A stretch of 32,122 nt of DNA from an uncultured Bacteroidota bacterium (GCA_902802755.1 CADCNH010000015.1:1-32122); one strand, 5' to 3'. Positions 1 through 9,033 are shown, numbered from the stretch's first letter. A program made the numbers and translations. The notes: generated by a model from the letters alone, not told the origin.

Positions 1-3000
1 TCTGTAAATGTTGGAAGAAAAACTCTGTGGACTCATCGCGGGGACTCTCCATCCATTTCACGCTTTGTTGCCAACGATAACGCTCGCCAACATTTGCTGG
101 TTCGAAAGCTGCTGGCCGTTGGTCGCTGACATGCACAAAATCCAACATTCGGTCGGTTGTAATCGTCACCCGCACGGTAATCCGCTCTCCTAAACGCACT
201 GGATTGCTGGCTGTTACAGGCTCAGCGAACTCGCCTGCTGTGGTCGGCTGATGAAAGTATTGTCGGCTGACCATCAAACCGCTGCCAGCGGTCTCTACAC
301 TGTCAATGGTGGTCCAATATTGCCAGTAACATGCCCCGATGACAGGATGTTTACGGTCGGTGCGTACGCTGACTTTACCCAATTCTGGTGTGATACTCTC
401 CTTATTCCAAGTGCGTTGCAGGTAACCAGTGCCTTTTGCCATGGCATTGTCATCGACTGATAAAGTTTTGTCTCCCAATGTGATGCTTGTCGTGGCATCG
501 TCTAACATCTCACTGGAAATATTCAGCAGCAAAGCATGTACTGCAGCCAGTGTGGCCCGAGAACTTTGCCACTGATTGCCTTTTTTCTGCAGCAACATCC
601 ATTGCTTCATGGCAGCAAGTTCTTCTTCACGGGGTGTAATCTCACTGAAAGCTTCGATAATCAGAGCCTGTTGCTCGATAGGAGCCTCATACCATGGGTA
701 GTAATGATTCCTCGATTCTCTACGCCAGTACATTCCTTGGTCTTGTGTCTTAACTGCTTGCTGCCGAAGGACTTCCACAATCCGTTTGGCATCATCTGTA
801 CGGCCAATACGATGCATAATCAATGCAACTTTGGCTTGGCGCGCATAAGTCTCTGTGTAAATGTTTTTTACGCTTAATTTTACAAGGTTCTGCACGTAAG
901 GTTTTGATAACCAGCTGGAATCGTATGGGACGGATGTGCGGGAATATAAATAGAGTATGTCTTCTTCAGTAATGTAGAAAGGTGCATTGGGTTCCAACTC
1001 TTGCCGATTCTGATGTCTCTTATAGTTCTCCTCTTGGTTGTGGTCGATGGCTTGAATGGCCTTCTCAAGCATTTTGTCCACTTGCGGAAGTTCCGTTCCC
1101 ATTCCGCGCAGTTTGTAAAAGCCGTTTATTACCTCGCAGGTGATCATTTGGGAGATATTGCCGCTGCCATACCAACTCCAACCACCATCTGGTAATTGGT
1201 TGTTTTTAAGCTTGTTGAGGCTTTTCTGGAGAATACGTCCTAAATTGTCATCGGGAAGCGATTCGGGATTTTGTTGCTTCACTTGTTGTAAGATAGCGGC
1301 AGCAAATAGGGCAGCGAAAAGCTTGTCATTGCTTTCATAGTCGGGATGTAACAAAGCAGGCAGTGTCTGAATGGCAAGCCATACAGGATTGGTGGTGGCT
1401 TCTATGGTATAGCGGTAATGTGACAGGGTGGGAGACTTGCTCGACAAGAACCTGCTGAAAGTAATAGTGGTGTCGCGATTGGCGGGTACAAAGAATGCTT
1501 GTGTTTCTGTCGCTAATATTCGCTTGGGCAATACTGGAAGTGTGCGCTCCTCACCATCACCGTAATGGCCAGCATGGGCCACCATCCGATAGGTCACCGC
1601 GGAAAGGCCTTCTGGAACAATGATGCGGAAATTTACCTCTTGTGTAGCATTTGCGGCCACATCAAATGATGCGATTCCCTTTGTGGAGGCTGCATTTGCA
1701 TCGTCTCCCGAAACGATGACATTTCTTCCATCATTACGTATGTTCTCTTTTGGAGAGACTATGTGCGTATTATAATCTGGATTGATAATCATACTAATAG
1801 GCTGATTGTCAACCGTATCTATAAATTCTAGTGTTGCTAGTCCTTTCAACAATGAGTCACAACGGTTGGTGATTTTGGCACGGAGGGTGAGTGTGTCTCC
1901 CTCACGGAGAAACCTTGGCGCATTGCTCTGCAAGCATAACGGAAGTATCGTAACAAGAGTGCCAGAAAGATGTCCGGTGTGCAATTTCCGAGTGTGGGCT
2001 TGGGCATAGAATCGCCATGAGGTGAGCTGGTCGGGAACAGTAAACTCAAATGAGATCCGTCCTTCTTTATCGGTTTGCAGTTGCGGCAGGAAAAAGGCGG
2101 TTTCCCTAAAGTCGCGGCGAATACGGAAAGGTGTAGATTCCCAGTTGGAGGTGTTGGCCTTGGAAGCATCCAATTCCACATTGATATCATGGAAAGGATT
2201 GTCTATATAATTGAGAGTAACACTTCTGCCCGGTGTTCTGCGTACGGCATCCCCGCTCAATCTGGTGGTATGTGTATGGTCGGGAGAAAAGCCCCCCGTG
2301 AAATGATATCCTGCCTTTCTGAAAAACTTGGCCCATTGTCTCAAGTCCATAACCGCATAGCGTTTGTTGAGCAGGGACAGGGAAGGGCTCTCCGTAAATC
2401 TTCTGGGCCAACAGAAATTGTTTGTAATATCTTCAAAATCAGTATGATAAAAATCACTCGTCCAAAAATATCCCTCGTATGGCTTTATCCATTTGTCAAA
2501 CTCGGATGCCCGTGGAAGTTCATACAAGCTGCTGTCAACCATCCATACCAGCACTTCTGCAGGTTCTTTGTATCGGATATGCTCATTCGGTATCACTTTC
2601 ATTTCCCATCGTTCTGATGAGCCCGGATTCAGAATGTTATGCCAATGCGTCAAATCTAAGGTCAAGGTGCCAGGTTGGAAGTATGTTTCGATATATGAAT
2701 CGTCCCAGATTCTGTCGCAATGTATGAAAATTTTGTTGTTGCGTGTTGTATGGCATAGCACGTCGATGTCGTGGGATGATTTCCGTGTTTTGAATGTCAG
2801 CAGCTGGCTGTTACGATTTAATCTCAGCAGTTTTTTCGCAATGGTTCTTTGGCCTTGTGTGATGTGGCAATAGACAGGTGCATTGTGTAAAGCCGAAGAG
2901 ACCATAAGTTTCACTGTGCGGGGTGTGCGTTCCACAAATTGCACAAAGAGGCTTTCATTGTTTATTGGGCGATTCTCCAACGAATTAATCAGTCTGATGA

Positions 3001-5791
3001 ATTCACGGGTGGTGTCGCAGTGCCCTAAACTGTCGGCAACAATCAGTTGAATACGATACAGTCCTGGCAACCAGTTTTTTACAGGAATATTGATATTATG
3101 GTCTTCACTAAAGACTTGTTTAGCGGAGAATACAAGTTCTTTGTTAGGCCAAAAAGTCCGTCGAGAGATTTTTTCGTCAAAGCTGTAATTCGGAAAGAAA
3201 CGCTGGTATTCCTCTTCGGAATAGAGGGGATGAACTGGCCTTTTGTAATACGGATTAATCAATGGACGAGTAAGGTCAGGCTCCTCCACTCGGAAAATTT
3301 CCACTTGTACAGGAAAGGTTAGTGGTTTGGCGCCGTAATAATTGCTTTCTTTGACCGAGATAGTGCCTTTTATCGTGTCTTTGCGGGCAAGGTCAATATT
3401 ATCGGGAAATCTGGAGTCAATATAGAAAGCGGTGTGATTAAGGTTTAAGCTATGTCTTACCGTTTGGGTTTCTCCATTGATGTCTGTCACCACTGCCTCG
3501 GCAACAACATAGTAAAAAAATTCATTTGTGCCTTTGGTCAAATGCGCAAATTGGAAACAGCCATTCTCATCTGTTTGCAAATGGAAAAACAATGGGAATT
3601 CAGGGTCGAAATTCTTGTCCGACAGTGTTACAGTGACTTTTGCGGAGCGCAGGGGAGTGCCTGTAAACGACACAGCCCGTCCAATGAAATGTATGCTGTC
3701 GCCAATGACTAAAGGCTCAGCTTGATGCCATAGTTCCACCTTGAAAGTAGGCAGTTTATATGCTGAAATAGTGAAATTTTGCGGAGATTCATCAAATTTG
3801 TCACGTCCTTTCTCGTGGATGCACACACTTCCTCCCTCAAACATGTTCTTTGGAAGCTCGAATTGGCCTGCGACAGTGCCGAACTTGTTTGTTTTCAATT
3901 CAAGACTGCTGACAATCCGAGAGTCTTTGTCTCTCAATTCAACAACGACTTGTCGGTTTCCCGCCATCCTGTGTCCATGAATCAGATATGCTTTGAAAAA
4001 AACAGTCTGTCCTGGCCGGTATGTCGGGCGGTCCAAGATGATTACTGACGGGATATAATTGCCACCGTAATGGTGGTACACCCGCCTGAATGGGTTTATA
4101 GGTTTTTCAACAAAGAAATCATCGTCTTCATCTGTTTCGTCATGCACAAAATACTCCACTAAACAATCGGGCCCATCGTTTACGTAATGATCTCTTTTCC
4201 AGGTGGTTTCATAACGCCGGAGTCCGAGTATTCCGTTTCGGCTCGTCCAACGGTGAAAGCGCATATCAGAAAGATTCTCCATGGTCACTTTAAGCTTGGA
4301 AATAGGCTCTCCCGTAATGGCGTCTGTGAAAGTGAGAAAGTGCTTTTTCACATGACGAATCTCCATTATTTTTATACTAGTGATATTCAGTTCATTGGAC
4401 AGCAAAATGGTGTTCGTGTCGTACTGTGGTGTGGTTTGGAAAAGCAGCAGGTAGTTGCCCTTGGGCAAACTGTCCAAAAAAAGGTCAGTATGGCAGCTGT
4501 TGTACGGCACGGGATTGGGAAGTGCAAAACTTTGCTGTAGTACAGGACCTTGAAGTTCACCGTTCTGGAGGTATTTGTCAATATCACTCCGTTTTGATGC
4601 CCAAAAGTAGAGCGCTTCGGAAGCAGGTATGCGGTACACGGAAATGTAGAGGGTGTCGATATTGCGGTATTGTATAGGCAACAGTATTTTCGGTGCAGGT
4701 GCCAAATTTTGTAGCATCTTCAACAAAGAGAATTCCTGTTGCGTGATTTTCTCCAGCATAAGTCGGGCATTTTCTTTATAGAATGTGTCAGTGGCAGTCT
4801 CTAACACCCTGTCAAAATAGGCTTTGCACTGGAGGCTGTATTCTCGCGAAACATCTTCGGATGAGGGTTTGTTGAATTCCAGAAAGTAGTACAGAAACTT
4901 GCCTTTTTCATAGTCGATGGCCGTCTGGGAACCGTATTCTTTTTCGAGACTCTGCAACCATTGCCATATCTGGCTTTCCTCGGGACTCTCTTTTGCACTG
5001 AAAGGAAAAAAGAACAACTTGCTAATCTCATATTCCAATAAGATCCGCAGATTTTTATGCTCCTGATGATACTGGATAGCTTTTAACAAAGCATTGATAG
5101 TCACATCATTATATGTCCATTCTACGAAAGGGTGTTGGAGAGAACTCATCAGAGCCAAATCCGCCAAGGTCATTTCGGGAAGAGAGAGAACGTTGCCGGG
5201 AAGGGTTATGAAAGAAAAATCAGAGGCAGGTGTCATGCCGTATTCAAAAAGTTGTGCGAAGGCACTGTCGGCATAGCGGATAGTATTAGTAAACACCTCT
5301 TTATCAGACCATTTCATTACATCGCGGAGATCATTGGCGTCGGATTTCATTCCCATGGAAGGATTAAGTTGGGAGAGCATTTGTGCCACAAGGAAAAAAT
5401 ATATACCCCGATAAGGTTGTGGTGCGGACTGTGCCAAAGAATCCGCCAGCCATATCGCATCAGGCTCTTCAGGATTGAAAATAAGGTGGATACGCTCGTA
5501 GTTGGTATGGAATAGCTGCATCTCGTTGCCCGACAATTCAGCCAAACGGCTAATAGTGTCAAGCTTTAGCAGCGCGTCTTCCCGCAAGGCCTTGTTGATT
5601 CGCTCATATTCAGCCCATTGTTGAGCAAAAACCGAATCGATTGTCTTGTTTTGTACCATGATAAGTTGACGAGAGGCTTCACTGGAACTGGAAATACCCG
5701 TGTTTCCCGCTGATTGTGCATATAAATTCAATGGGATAACTAATATGCAGATTAACAAGCATTTAATGAAATTTTTGTATTGGGAATCCAT
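1..5791 (-). CDS. Alpha-2-macroglobulin family protein (MG2/A2M domains), 3' end outside window
   Basis: One open frame of 1930 complete codons runs from the ATG at 5791 off the left edge without a stop, so it has no closed ORF. Residues 1-26 are a signal peptide ending LYAQ. Residues 587-595 read DRPTYRPGQ, the hallmark of the MG2 domain. ETAFF near 1228 and TDKEGR at 1240-1245 mark the A2M domain. PDGGWSWYGSG at 1534-1544 lies in the alpha-helical thioester-type domain. The last residues visible (PAAFEP, then SPRDESTEFFF) are typical of the C-terminal domain, so probably only about 50-60 residues are missing. Family members trap or bind proteases in the periplasm or at the cell surface. The thioester tetrapeptide C-x-E-Q is replaced by SNDK at 1487-1490, so covalent trapping is unlikely. 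The family call is firm; the biological role is not. Confidence 0.93.
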   Translation of the reverse strand, partial: MDSQYKNFIKCLLICILVIPLNLYAQSAGNTGISSSSEASRQLIMVQNKTIDSVFAQQWAEYERINKALREDALLKLDTISRLAELSGNEMQLFHTNYERIHLIFNPEEPDAIWLADSLAQSAPQPYRGIYFFLVAQMLSQLNPSMGMKSDANDLRDVMKWSDKEVFTNTIRYADSAFAQLFEYGMTPASDFSFITLPGNVLSLPEMTLADLALMSSLQHPFVEWTYNDVTINALLKAIQYHQEHKNLRILLEYEISKLFFFPFSAKESPEESQIWQWLQSLEKEYGSQTAIDYEKGKFLYYFLEFNKPSSEDVSREYSLQCKAYFDRVLETATDTFYKENARLMLEKITQQEFSLLKMLQNLAPAPKILLPIQYRNIDTLYISVYRIPASEALYFWASKRSDIDKYLQNGELQGPVLQQSFALPNPVPYNSCHTDLFLDSLPKGNYLLLFQTTPQYDTNTILLSNELNITSIKIMEIRHVKKHFLTFTDAITGEPISKLKVTMENLSDMRFHRWTSRNGILGLRRYETTWKRDHYVNDGPDCLVEYFVHDETDEDDDFFVEKPINPFRRVYHHYGGNYIPSVIILDRPTYRPGQTVFFKAYLIHGHRMAGNRQVVVELRDKDSRIVSSLELKTNKFGTVAGQFELPKNMFEGGSVCIHEKGRDKFDESPQNFTISAYKLPTFKVELWHQAEPLVIGDSIHFIGRAVSFTGTPLRSAKVTVTLSDKNFDPEFPLFFHLQTDENGCFQFAHLTKGTNEFFYYVVAEAVVTDINGETQTVRHSLNLNHTAFYIDSRFPDNIDLARKDTIKGTISVKESNYYGAKPLTFPVQVEIFRVEEPDLTRPLINPYYKRPVHPLYSEEEYQRFFPNYSFDEKISRRTFWPNKELVFSAKQVFSEDHNINIPVKNWLPGLYRIQLIVADSLGHCDTTREFIRLINSLENRPINNESLFVQFVERTPRTVKLMVSSALHNAPVYCHITQGQRTIAKKLLRLNRNSQLLTFKTRKSSHDIDVLCHTTRNNKIFIHCDRIWDDSYIETYFQPGTLTLDLTHWHNILNPGSSERWEMKVIPNEHIRYKEPAEVLVWMVDSSLYELPRASEFDKWIKPYEGYFWTSDFYHTDFEDITNNFCWPRRFTESPSLSLLNKRYAVMDLRQWAKFFRKAGYHFTGGFSPDHTHTTRLSGDAVRRTPGRSVTLNYIDNPFHDINVELDASKANTSNWESTPFRIRRDFRETAFFLPQLQTDKEGRISFEFTVPDQLTSWRFYAQAHTRKLHTGHLSGTLVTILPLCLQSNAPRFLREGDTLTLRAKITNRCDSLLKGLATLEFIDTVDNQPISMIINPDYNTHIVSPKENIRNDGRNVIVSGDDANAASTKGIASFDVAANATQEVNFRIIVPEGLSAVTYRMVAHAGHYGDGEERTLPVLPKRILATETQAFFVPANRDTTITFSRFLSSKSPTLSHYRYTIEATTNPVWLAIQTLPALLHPDYESNDKLFAALFAAAILQQVKQQNPESLPDDNLGRILQKSLNKLKNNQLPDGGWSWYGSGNISQMITCEVINGFYKLRGMGTELPQVDKMLEKAIQAIDHNQEENYKRHQNRQELEPNAPFYITEEDILYLYSRTSVPYDSSWLSKPYVQNLVKLSVKNIYTETYARQAKVALIMHRIGRTDDAKRIVEVLRQQAVKTQDQGMYWRRESRNHYYPWYEAPIEQQALIIEAFSEITPREEELAAMKQWMLLQKKGNQWQSSRATLAAVHALLLNISSEMLDDATTSITLGDKTLSVDDNAMAKGTGYLQRTWNKESITPELGKVSVRTDRKHPVIGACYWQYWTTIDSVETAGSGLMVSRQYFHQPTTAGEFAEPVTASNPVRLGERITVRVTITTDRMLDFVHVSDQRPAAFEPANVGERYRWQQSVKWMESPRDESTEFFFQHLQ

Positions 5792-5811
5792 TGACTTCTC
5801 TTTTTCAAACT

Positions 5812-6059
5812 GCAAATATACATAAAATACCTGAATCATTCAATTCTTCTCATCAGCTATGGTGTACCCGTTTCGCAGCGGATTTGTCATAAGTTTCAGT
5901 GCAAGTGACACCCACGCTGCGAAGAGGAGACGGAGATGTCTTCAGCCCCACATTTACGCTATCGCTCATGTGGGGTTAATTGCACTTCGTGCGTACAACC
6001 TCTTCGAGGTTATGAATATCTTTCAGTTTTCAGTTTTCAACTTTCAGTTTAATTGGCAC
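5812..6059. repeat. Dispersed structured intergenic repeat, copy A
   Basis: About 245 bases are nearly identical to 9801-10049. Copy A contains, in order: TTCGCAGCG (5872-5880) pairing with CGCTGCGAA (5915-5923); CCCCACAT (5946-5953) pairing with ATGTGGGG (5968-5975); a small hairpin GCACTTCGTGC (5982-5992); a hairpin AACCTCTTCGAGGTT (5997-6011); and a tail with CAGTTTT heptamers (6023-6047). No open frame fits it. It fills most of the gene-free stretch between the A2M gene and the next plus-strand gene. It could be a REP/BIME-like element or a structured RNA; no transposase is nearby. Confidence 0.85.
5813..5844 (-). promoter_or_regulatory. Bacteroidetes-type promoter of the A2M gene
   Basis: On the minus strand, TATATTTG (5820-5813) matches the Bacteroidetes -7 consensus TAnnTTTG. 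ATTG (5844-5841) stands 20 bases upstream as a -33 element. The box is 21 bases before the ATG at 5791. It lies inside the left end of the dispersed repeat. Confidence 0.7.
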
Positions 6060-6183
6060 ATTGAAAATTAGTACATTAAAAACATTTGCTAATTAGCTAA
6101 TTAACTAATTTGCTCATTCAATTGGCACATTAACACATTGAAAATTAGCACATTAACTAATTAACTAATTTGCTAATTGAAAA
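6052..6183. repeat. Degenerate octamer tandem tract (ATT + 5 bases)
   Basis: The tract reads as consecutive eight-base units beginning ATT, such as ATTTGCTA, ATTAGCTA, ATTAACTA, ATTGGCAC and ATTAGCAC. A few shorter units (ATTGAAA, ATTCA) keep the ATT start. It ends immediately before the -7 box of the gene at 6215. Similar tracts occur at 10141, 13576, 17952, 18849 and 29444. Confidence 0.75.
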
Positions 6184-6188
6184 TTTGT

Positions 6189-6196
6189 TATCTTTG
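6189..6196 (+). promoter_or_regulatory. -7 promoter box TATCTTTG
   Basis: TATCTTTG matches TAnnTTTG and lies 18 bases before the ATG at 6215. A TTTG at 6169-6172 is 16 bases upstream, closer than the usual 19-21, so the -33 element is uncertain. Confidence 0.6.
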
Positions 6197-6214
6197 CCGA
6201 AAATTTTCGAAGAA

Positions 6215-7129
6215 ATGAAGAGATTTTTGTGCATTATAGGAATACTATTGTTGGGATTGTTTCCTCAATATGTATGGGCACAAATTTATGCGGAGAATCT
6301 TGGGGTAAAAGACACTTCCTCGAATTATAGAGGTTTGCCCAAATGGGCTTTTCATGAGAACAATTTTCCTTCGGTGGTAAAGGAAAGTCCAGCGGACAAG
6401 GAGGCTAAACGGAATGTCTTTAAACTATTAAAGGAAAACAATAATAACGTCATTTTCTCTGTTTCTTCTGTATTCGAAGATGTGTCAGACGATTATATTT
6501 CTCAGAATTCTTTTCTGACGGATATCAACTATGATGGGAATCCTGATTTTGTTTTTTATGGAATGATGCCATTCTGTGATTTCCAACCTTTTGTTTTTAT
6601 TGCCGTGTTCAAAGATAGCGTTTATCAGACTATTTATAACATGGAAGGAGATTTTGTGGGGTGGAAGGAATCCGACAGCGTTACCCATATTCAGGTTCTG
6701 AAAAACGGGTGTTGCTTGGATCGACATGGATTTCTTTACGATTATTGTAATACAAGAGGAGATACATTTGCTGTCCATGTGTTCTGGCAGTATAATGCCG
6801 AACACCCGGAATGGATTGTTCTCAATTACGACACGGTGATAATAGAAAAGGATTGCGTCGTTTTATTGCCTAATCCGGCATCTCCAGACAGTCGCCAAAA
6901 TGACATCCTCCACTCGAAATATTGGTTTTCTTTCAAAGGTGATGCGGGAAGGCTATTGTATAAGAAAAATATTGGCAATAGTACATGGTATTATGTGCAA
7001 ATGCCTGTGATACAGGAAAGGGAAGGCTTATTTTGGCCTAAAGCCGATTATGTTTATGGTTGGATTCCCAGCACTGAGGTGTCCCTAAAAAAATCGAATA
7101 ATCCTCCGGTAATCCTATCAAGTCCTTGA
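6215..7129 (+). CDS. Secreted protein of unknown function, possible C-terminal SH3-like domain
   Basis: I do not recognise this gene. It encodes 304 residues. The start at 6215 is preferred over an in-frame ATG at 6170 because it follows the -7 box and opens a clear signal peptide (MKRFLCIIGILLLG... ending VWAQ). The middle contains DINYDGNPDFVF, an acidic turn similar to calcium-binding FG-GAP or EF-hand-like loops. The C-terminal ~50 residues contain WYYVQMP and YGWIPSTEV, a spacing seen in bacterial SH3-like domains. That assignment is tentative. It converges with the next gene, with only nine bases between the stop codons. Confidence 0.75.
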   Translation: MKRFLCIIGILLLGLFPQYVWAQIYAENLGVKDTSSNYRGLPKWAFHENNFPSVVKESPADKEAKRNVFKLLKENNNNVIFSVSSVFEDVSDDYISQNSFLTDINYDGNPDFVFYGMMPFCDFQPFVFIAVFKDSVYQTIYNMEGDFVGWKESDSVTHIQVLKNGCCLDRHGFLYDYCNTRGDTFAVHVFWQYNAEHPEWIVLNYDTVIIEKDCVVLLPNPASPDSRQNDILHSKYWFSFKGDAGRLLYKKNIGNSTWYYVQMPVIQEREGLFWPKADYVYGWIPSTEVSLKKSNNPPVILSSP

Positions 7130-7138
7130 GTTCCGTTT

Positions 7139-8287
7139 TTAGTGCTTTTCTCGCCAGTGGTACATTCCGGATGTTTGGTCGAAACAAGAACCATCGATAT
7201 AGTATTCTCCAATTGGCAATTGTGCGGCTTCTAAAATCACATTGCGCAGCCAATATTTCTCTGGTACCGTGATTCTTACGATGGTGACGTGTCTAACATC
7301 TTGCTCCACTTTGCATAAAGCGTTAATTTGATGTTTATCGATGACAACTCTTATGTCGCGTTCTATTTGTGGAATCAGAAATATGTTCCGTGAAAATTCA
7401 GCGACAGTGTCATTATAAAATACCAACATGGAGTCACAGTGTTCCAAGGAAGTAGGGGTATCGCTGAGAAGTTCTAACCCTATGCTATGGTTACCCCTTA
7501 GCTCACAACTCCATGGGCCAGTTTCTCTTGTGGAATGAAAGGCCCATCGAGGCTTGAAATAGTCAAGGGGATACTCCTTCTTGAAATCTTGTGTGAGGGA
7601 ACGGCACACTTCCATTTGTTGGTTCAACATGGTCGTGTCATGGTGTTCAACCGCATAGCAAATGTTCTCTGCCATAGACACCAATTTTCCTGCACGGCCA
7701 CCCTCCGGTACCCATACGGAAGCCAGTCGTTTAAAATGATTGAAATAGCAGGTATAACCGTCGAGGCTCTCTTCGCGATTAAAAAAGTTCGAAGTGTTTG
7801 TTGCATGTTTGAAAAGTTCATCCAACTCATTAATAGTCTCCCGTGGAACAATCATTATGTATGTTTCAACAGGTTTAGATTTTAATATTTTTGCAAGCTT
7901 ACGTGAACTTTTTCGAACAACCTTATCCATTTGGAGAAATTCGGGGTGATGTAATCTTTCTTCTGCCGAAATGCAAAAAAAGAGATTCTCTGTCGCTTTG
8001 TTCAGTATAAGTCTGTCTTTGTCCAGTATTAAGGCATGTTCTGGTGAAAAAGAAGGTGCATAGAGATAAAATGAAAGAATGGACATTCTGTCAACCGAGT
8101 ACAGATCCCATGGATTATCTACATTCCCAATCAGTAATGTTTTGGCGAGTGTCTCATCGTACCCGTAATCTCCCCATACACCGTATGAGCATGGCGTAAG
8201 AAAATCTTGGGCACTAAGCTGAAAGACAGAACAGGCAAGAAAACCAAGAAGGGTTGAAAGCTTTTTTTTATTCAAATTTTTGAACAT
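7139..8287 (-). CDS. Secreted protein of unknown function
   Basis: This 382-residue protein begins with a signal peptide (hydrophobic residues 11-25, ending QLSAQ). I recognise no family. The mature part is mixed charged/aromatic sequence with scattered cysteines (for example SYGVWGDYGYDE near 34-45) and no transmembrane segment. The ATG lies one base downstream of a perfect -7 box. The transcript would therefore start at or just after the ATG, meaning either a leaderless message or a start a few codons later (an in-frame TTG is at codon 5). It follows the radical-SAM gene by 27 bases on the same strand but appears to have its own promoter. Confidence 0.75.
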   Translation of the reverse strand: MFKNLNKKKLSTLLGFLACSVFQLSAQDFLTPCSYGVWGDYGYDETLAKTLLIGNVDNPWDLYSVDRMSILSFYLYAPSFSPEHALILDKDRLILNKATENLFFCISAEERLHHPEFLQMDKVVRKSSRKLAKILKSKPVETYIMIVPRETINELDELFKHATNTSNFFNREESLDGYTCYFNHFKRLASVWVPEGGRAGKLVSMAENICYAVEHHDTTMLNQQMEVCRSLTQDFKKEYPLDYFKPRWAFHSTRETGPWSCELRGNHSIGLELLSDTPTSLEHCDSMLVFYNDTVAEFSRNIFLIPQIERDIRVVIDKHQINALCKVEQDVRHVTIVRITVPEKYWLRNVILEAAQLPIGEYYIDGSCFDQTSGMYHWREKH

Positions 8288-8288
8288 G

Positions 8289-8296
8289 CAAAGATA
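8289..8296 (-). promoter_or_regulatory. -7 promoter box TATCTTTG abutting the start codon
   Basis: On the minus strand TATCTTTG ends one base before the ATG at 8287. It matches TAnnTTTG exactly. Its placement implies almost no 5' leader. Confidence 0.5.
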
Positions 8297-8314
8297 TATG
8301 TTTTTTTAATGCTT

Positions 8315-8941
8315 TTATCGTATGATGTAAGTAAAGCGGTCAAAACGGGTGAAACCGAACTTTTGCAGCTGCTTGATGCTTCGTTCAACATCATTTTCGT
8401 TATTGTATTCTAGAATCAACGGCACACGTATAATGATGTTGTCTCGATTGAAATTTGCTGATAACCATTTCAGATTCTCTATTACGTGGGAGTTGGATTG
8501 TCTTGTGTATGAGGTATATATCGCTTCATTCATATCCTTGATGTCAATAATGAATACGTTTGTTAAGGGAACAATCTTTTGCACAGAGGCAATCGGCACG
8601 TTTAAGGAGGTCTCTATCGTGATTCTCCATCGTTCGCCACATAGAGCATGGAATTGACGGATAAAATCGGGACGTAGCAGAGGCTCGCCCCCTCCGAAAC
8701 AGACACCACCTCCAGTTGCTATAAAGTACAGGTCGTCAATGAGTAGTTTCTGGTACAAACTTTCCGGAGTGTATTGCAGAACAGAGGCTTCCGAATCCAG
8801 ACAACGGGAATTTAGACAGTAACGGCAATGCAAAGGACATTCATGAAAAGCCGCAAGCGTGGTGATACCCTCACCGTCCACACCGATACGGTGGCGGTTG
8901 ATGCCAATGAAAGGGGCCTCGAATTTTGTGTCGGTTTGCAT
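8315..8941 (-). CDS. Radical SAM protein, activase-like
   Basis: A 208-residue protein with the radical-SAM cluster motif C35-x3-C39-x2-C42 (ECPLHCRYC), followed by a GGE motif (CFGGGEPLL, about residues 82-90) that contacts the amino group of S-adenosylmethionine. Its small size and the lack of extra Cys-rich SPASM or ferredoxin domains resemble glycyl-radical-enzyme activases and other minimal radical-SAM proteins. No glycyl-radical enzyme is visible in the window, so the substrate is unknown. It ends 27 bases before the unknown secreted gene and starts 92 bases after the TonB-C protein gene, so it may be co-transcribed with the latter. Confidence 0.85.
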   Translation of the reverse strand: MQTDTKFEAPFIGINRHRIGVDGEGITTLAAFHECPLHCRYCLNSRCLDSEASVLQYTPESLYQKLLIDDLYFIATGGGVCFGGGEPLLRPDFIRQFHALCGERWRITIETSLNVPIASVQKIVPLTNVFIIDIKDMNEAIYTSYTRQSNSHVIENLKWLSANFNRDNIIIRVPLILEYNNENDVERSIKQLQKFGFTRFDRFTYIIR

Positions 8942-9033
8942 GCTGTTCTACTTTCGTGCTACAATGCTGATATTTTGTATGGCTGGTAGGAAAGGAAGTG
9001 GCTTTGCCTCCCGTGAATTAACTGATTACCGAA

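Noticed and set aside
2075..2617. 180-codon plus-strand open frame, with many others between 1 and 5700
   Set aside because: They lie antisense to the continuous minus-strand A2M gene, which carries clear domain motifs in one frame throughout.
5940..6011. A tRNA or small structured RNA gene in the dispersed element
   Set aside because: The hairpins do not fold into a cloverleaf and no T-loop GGTTCGANTCC is present; an RNA function remains possible but is not supported by itself.
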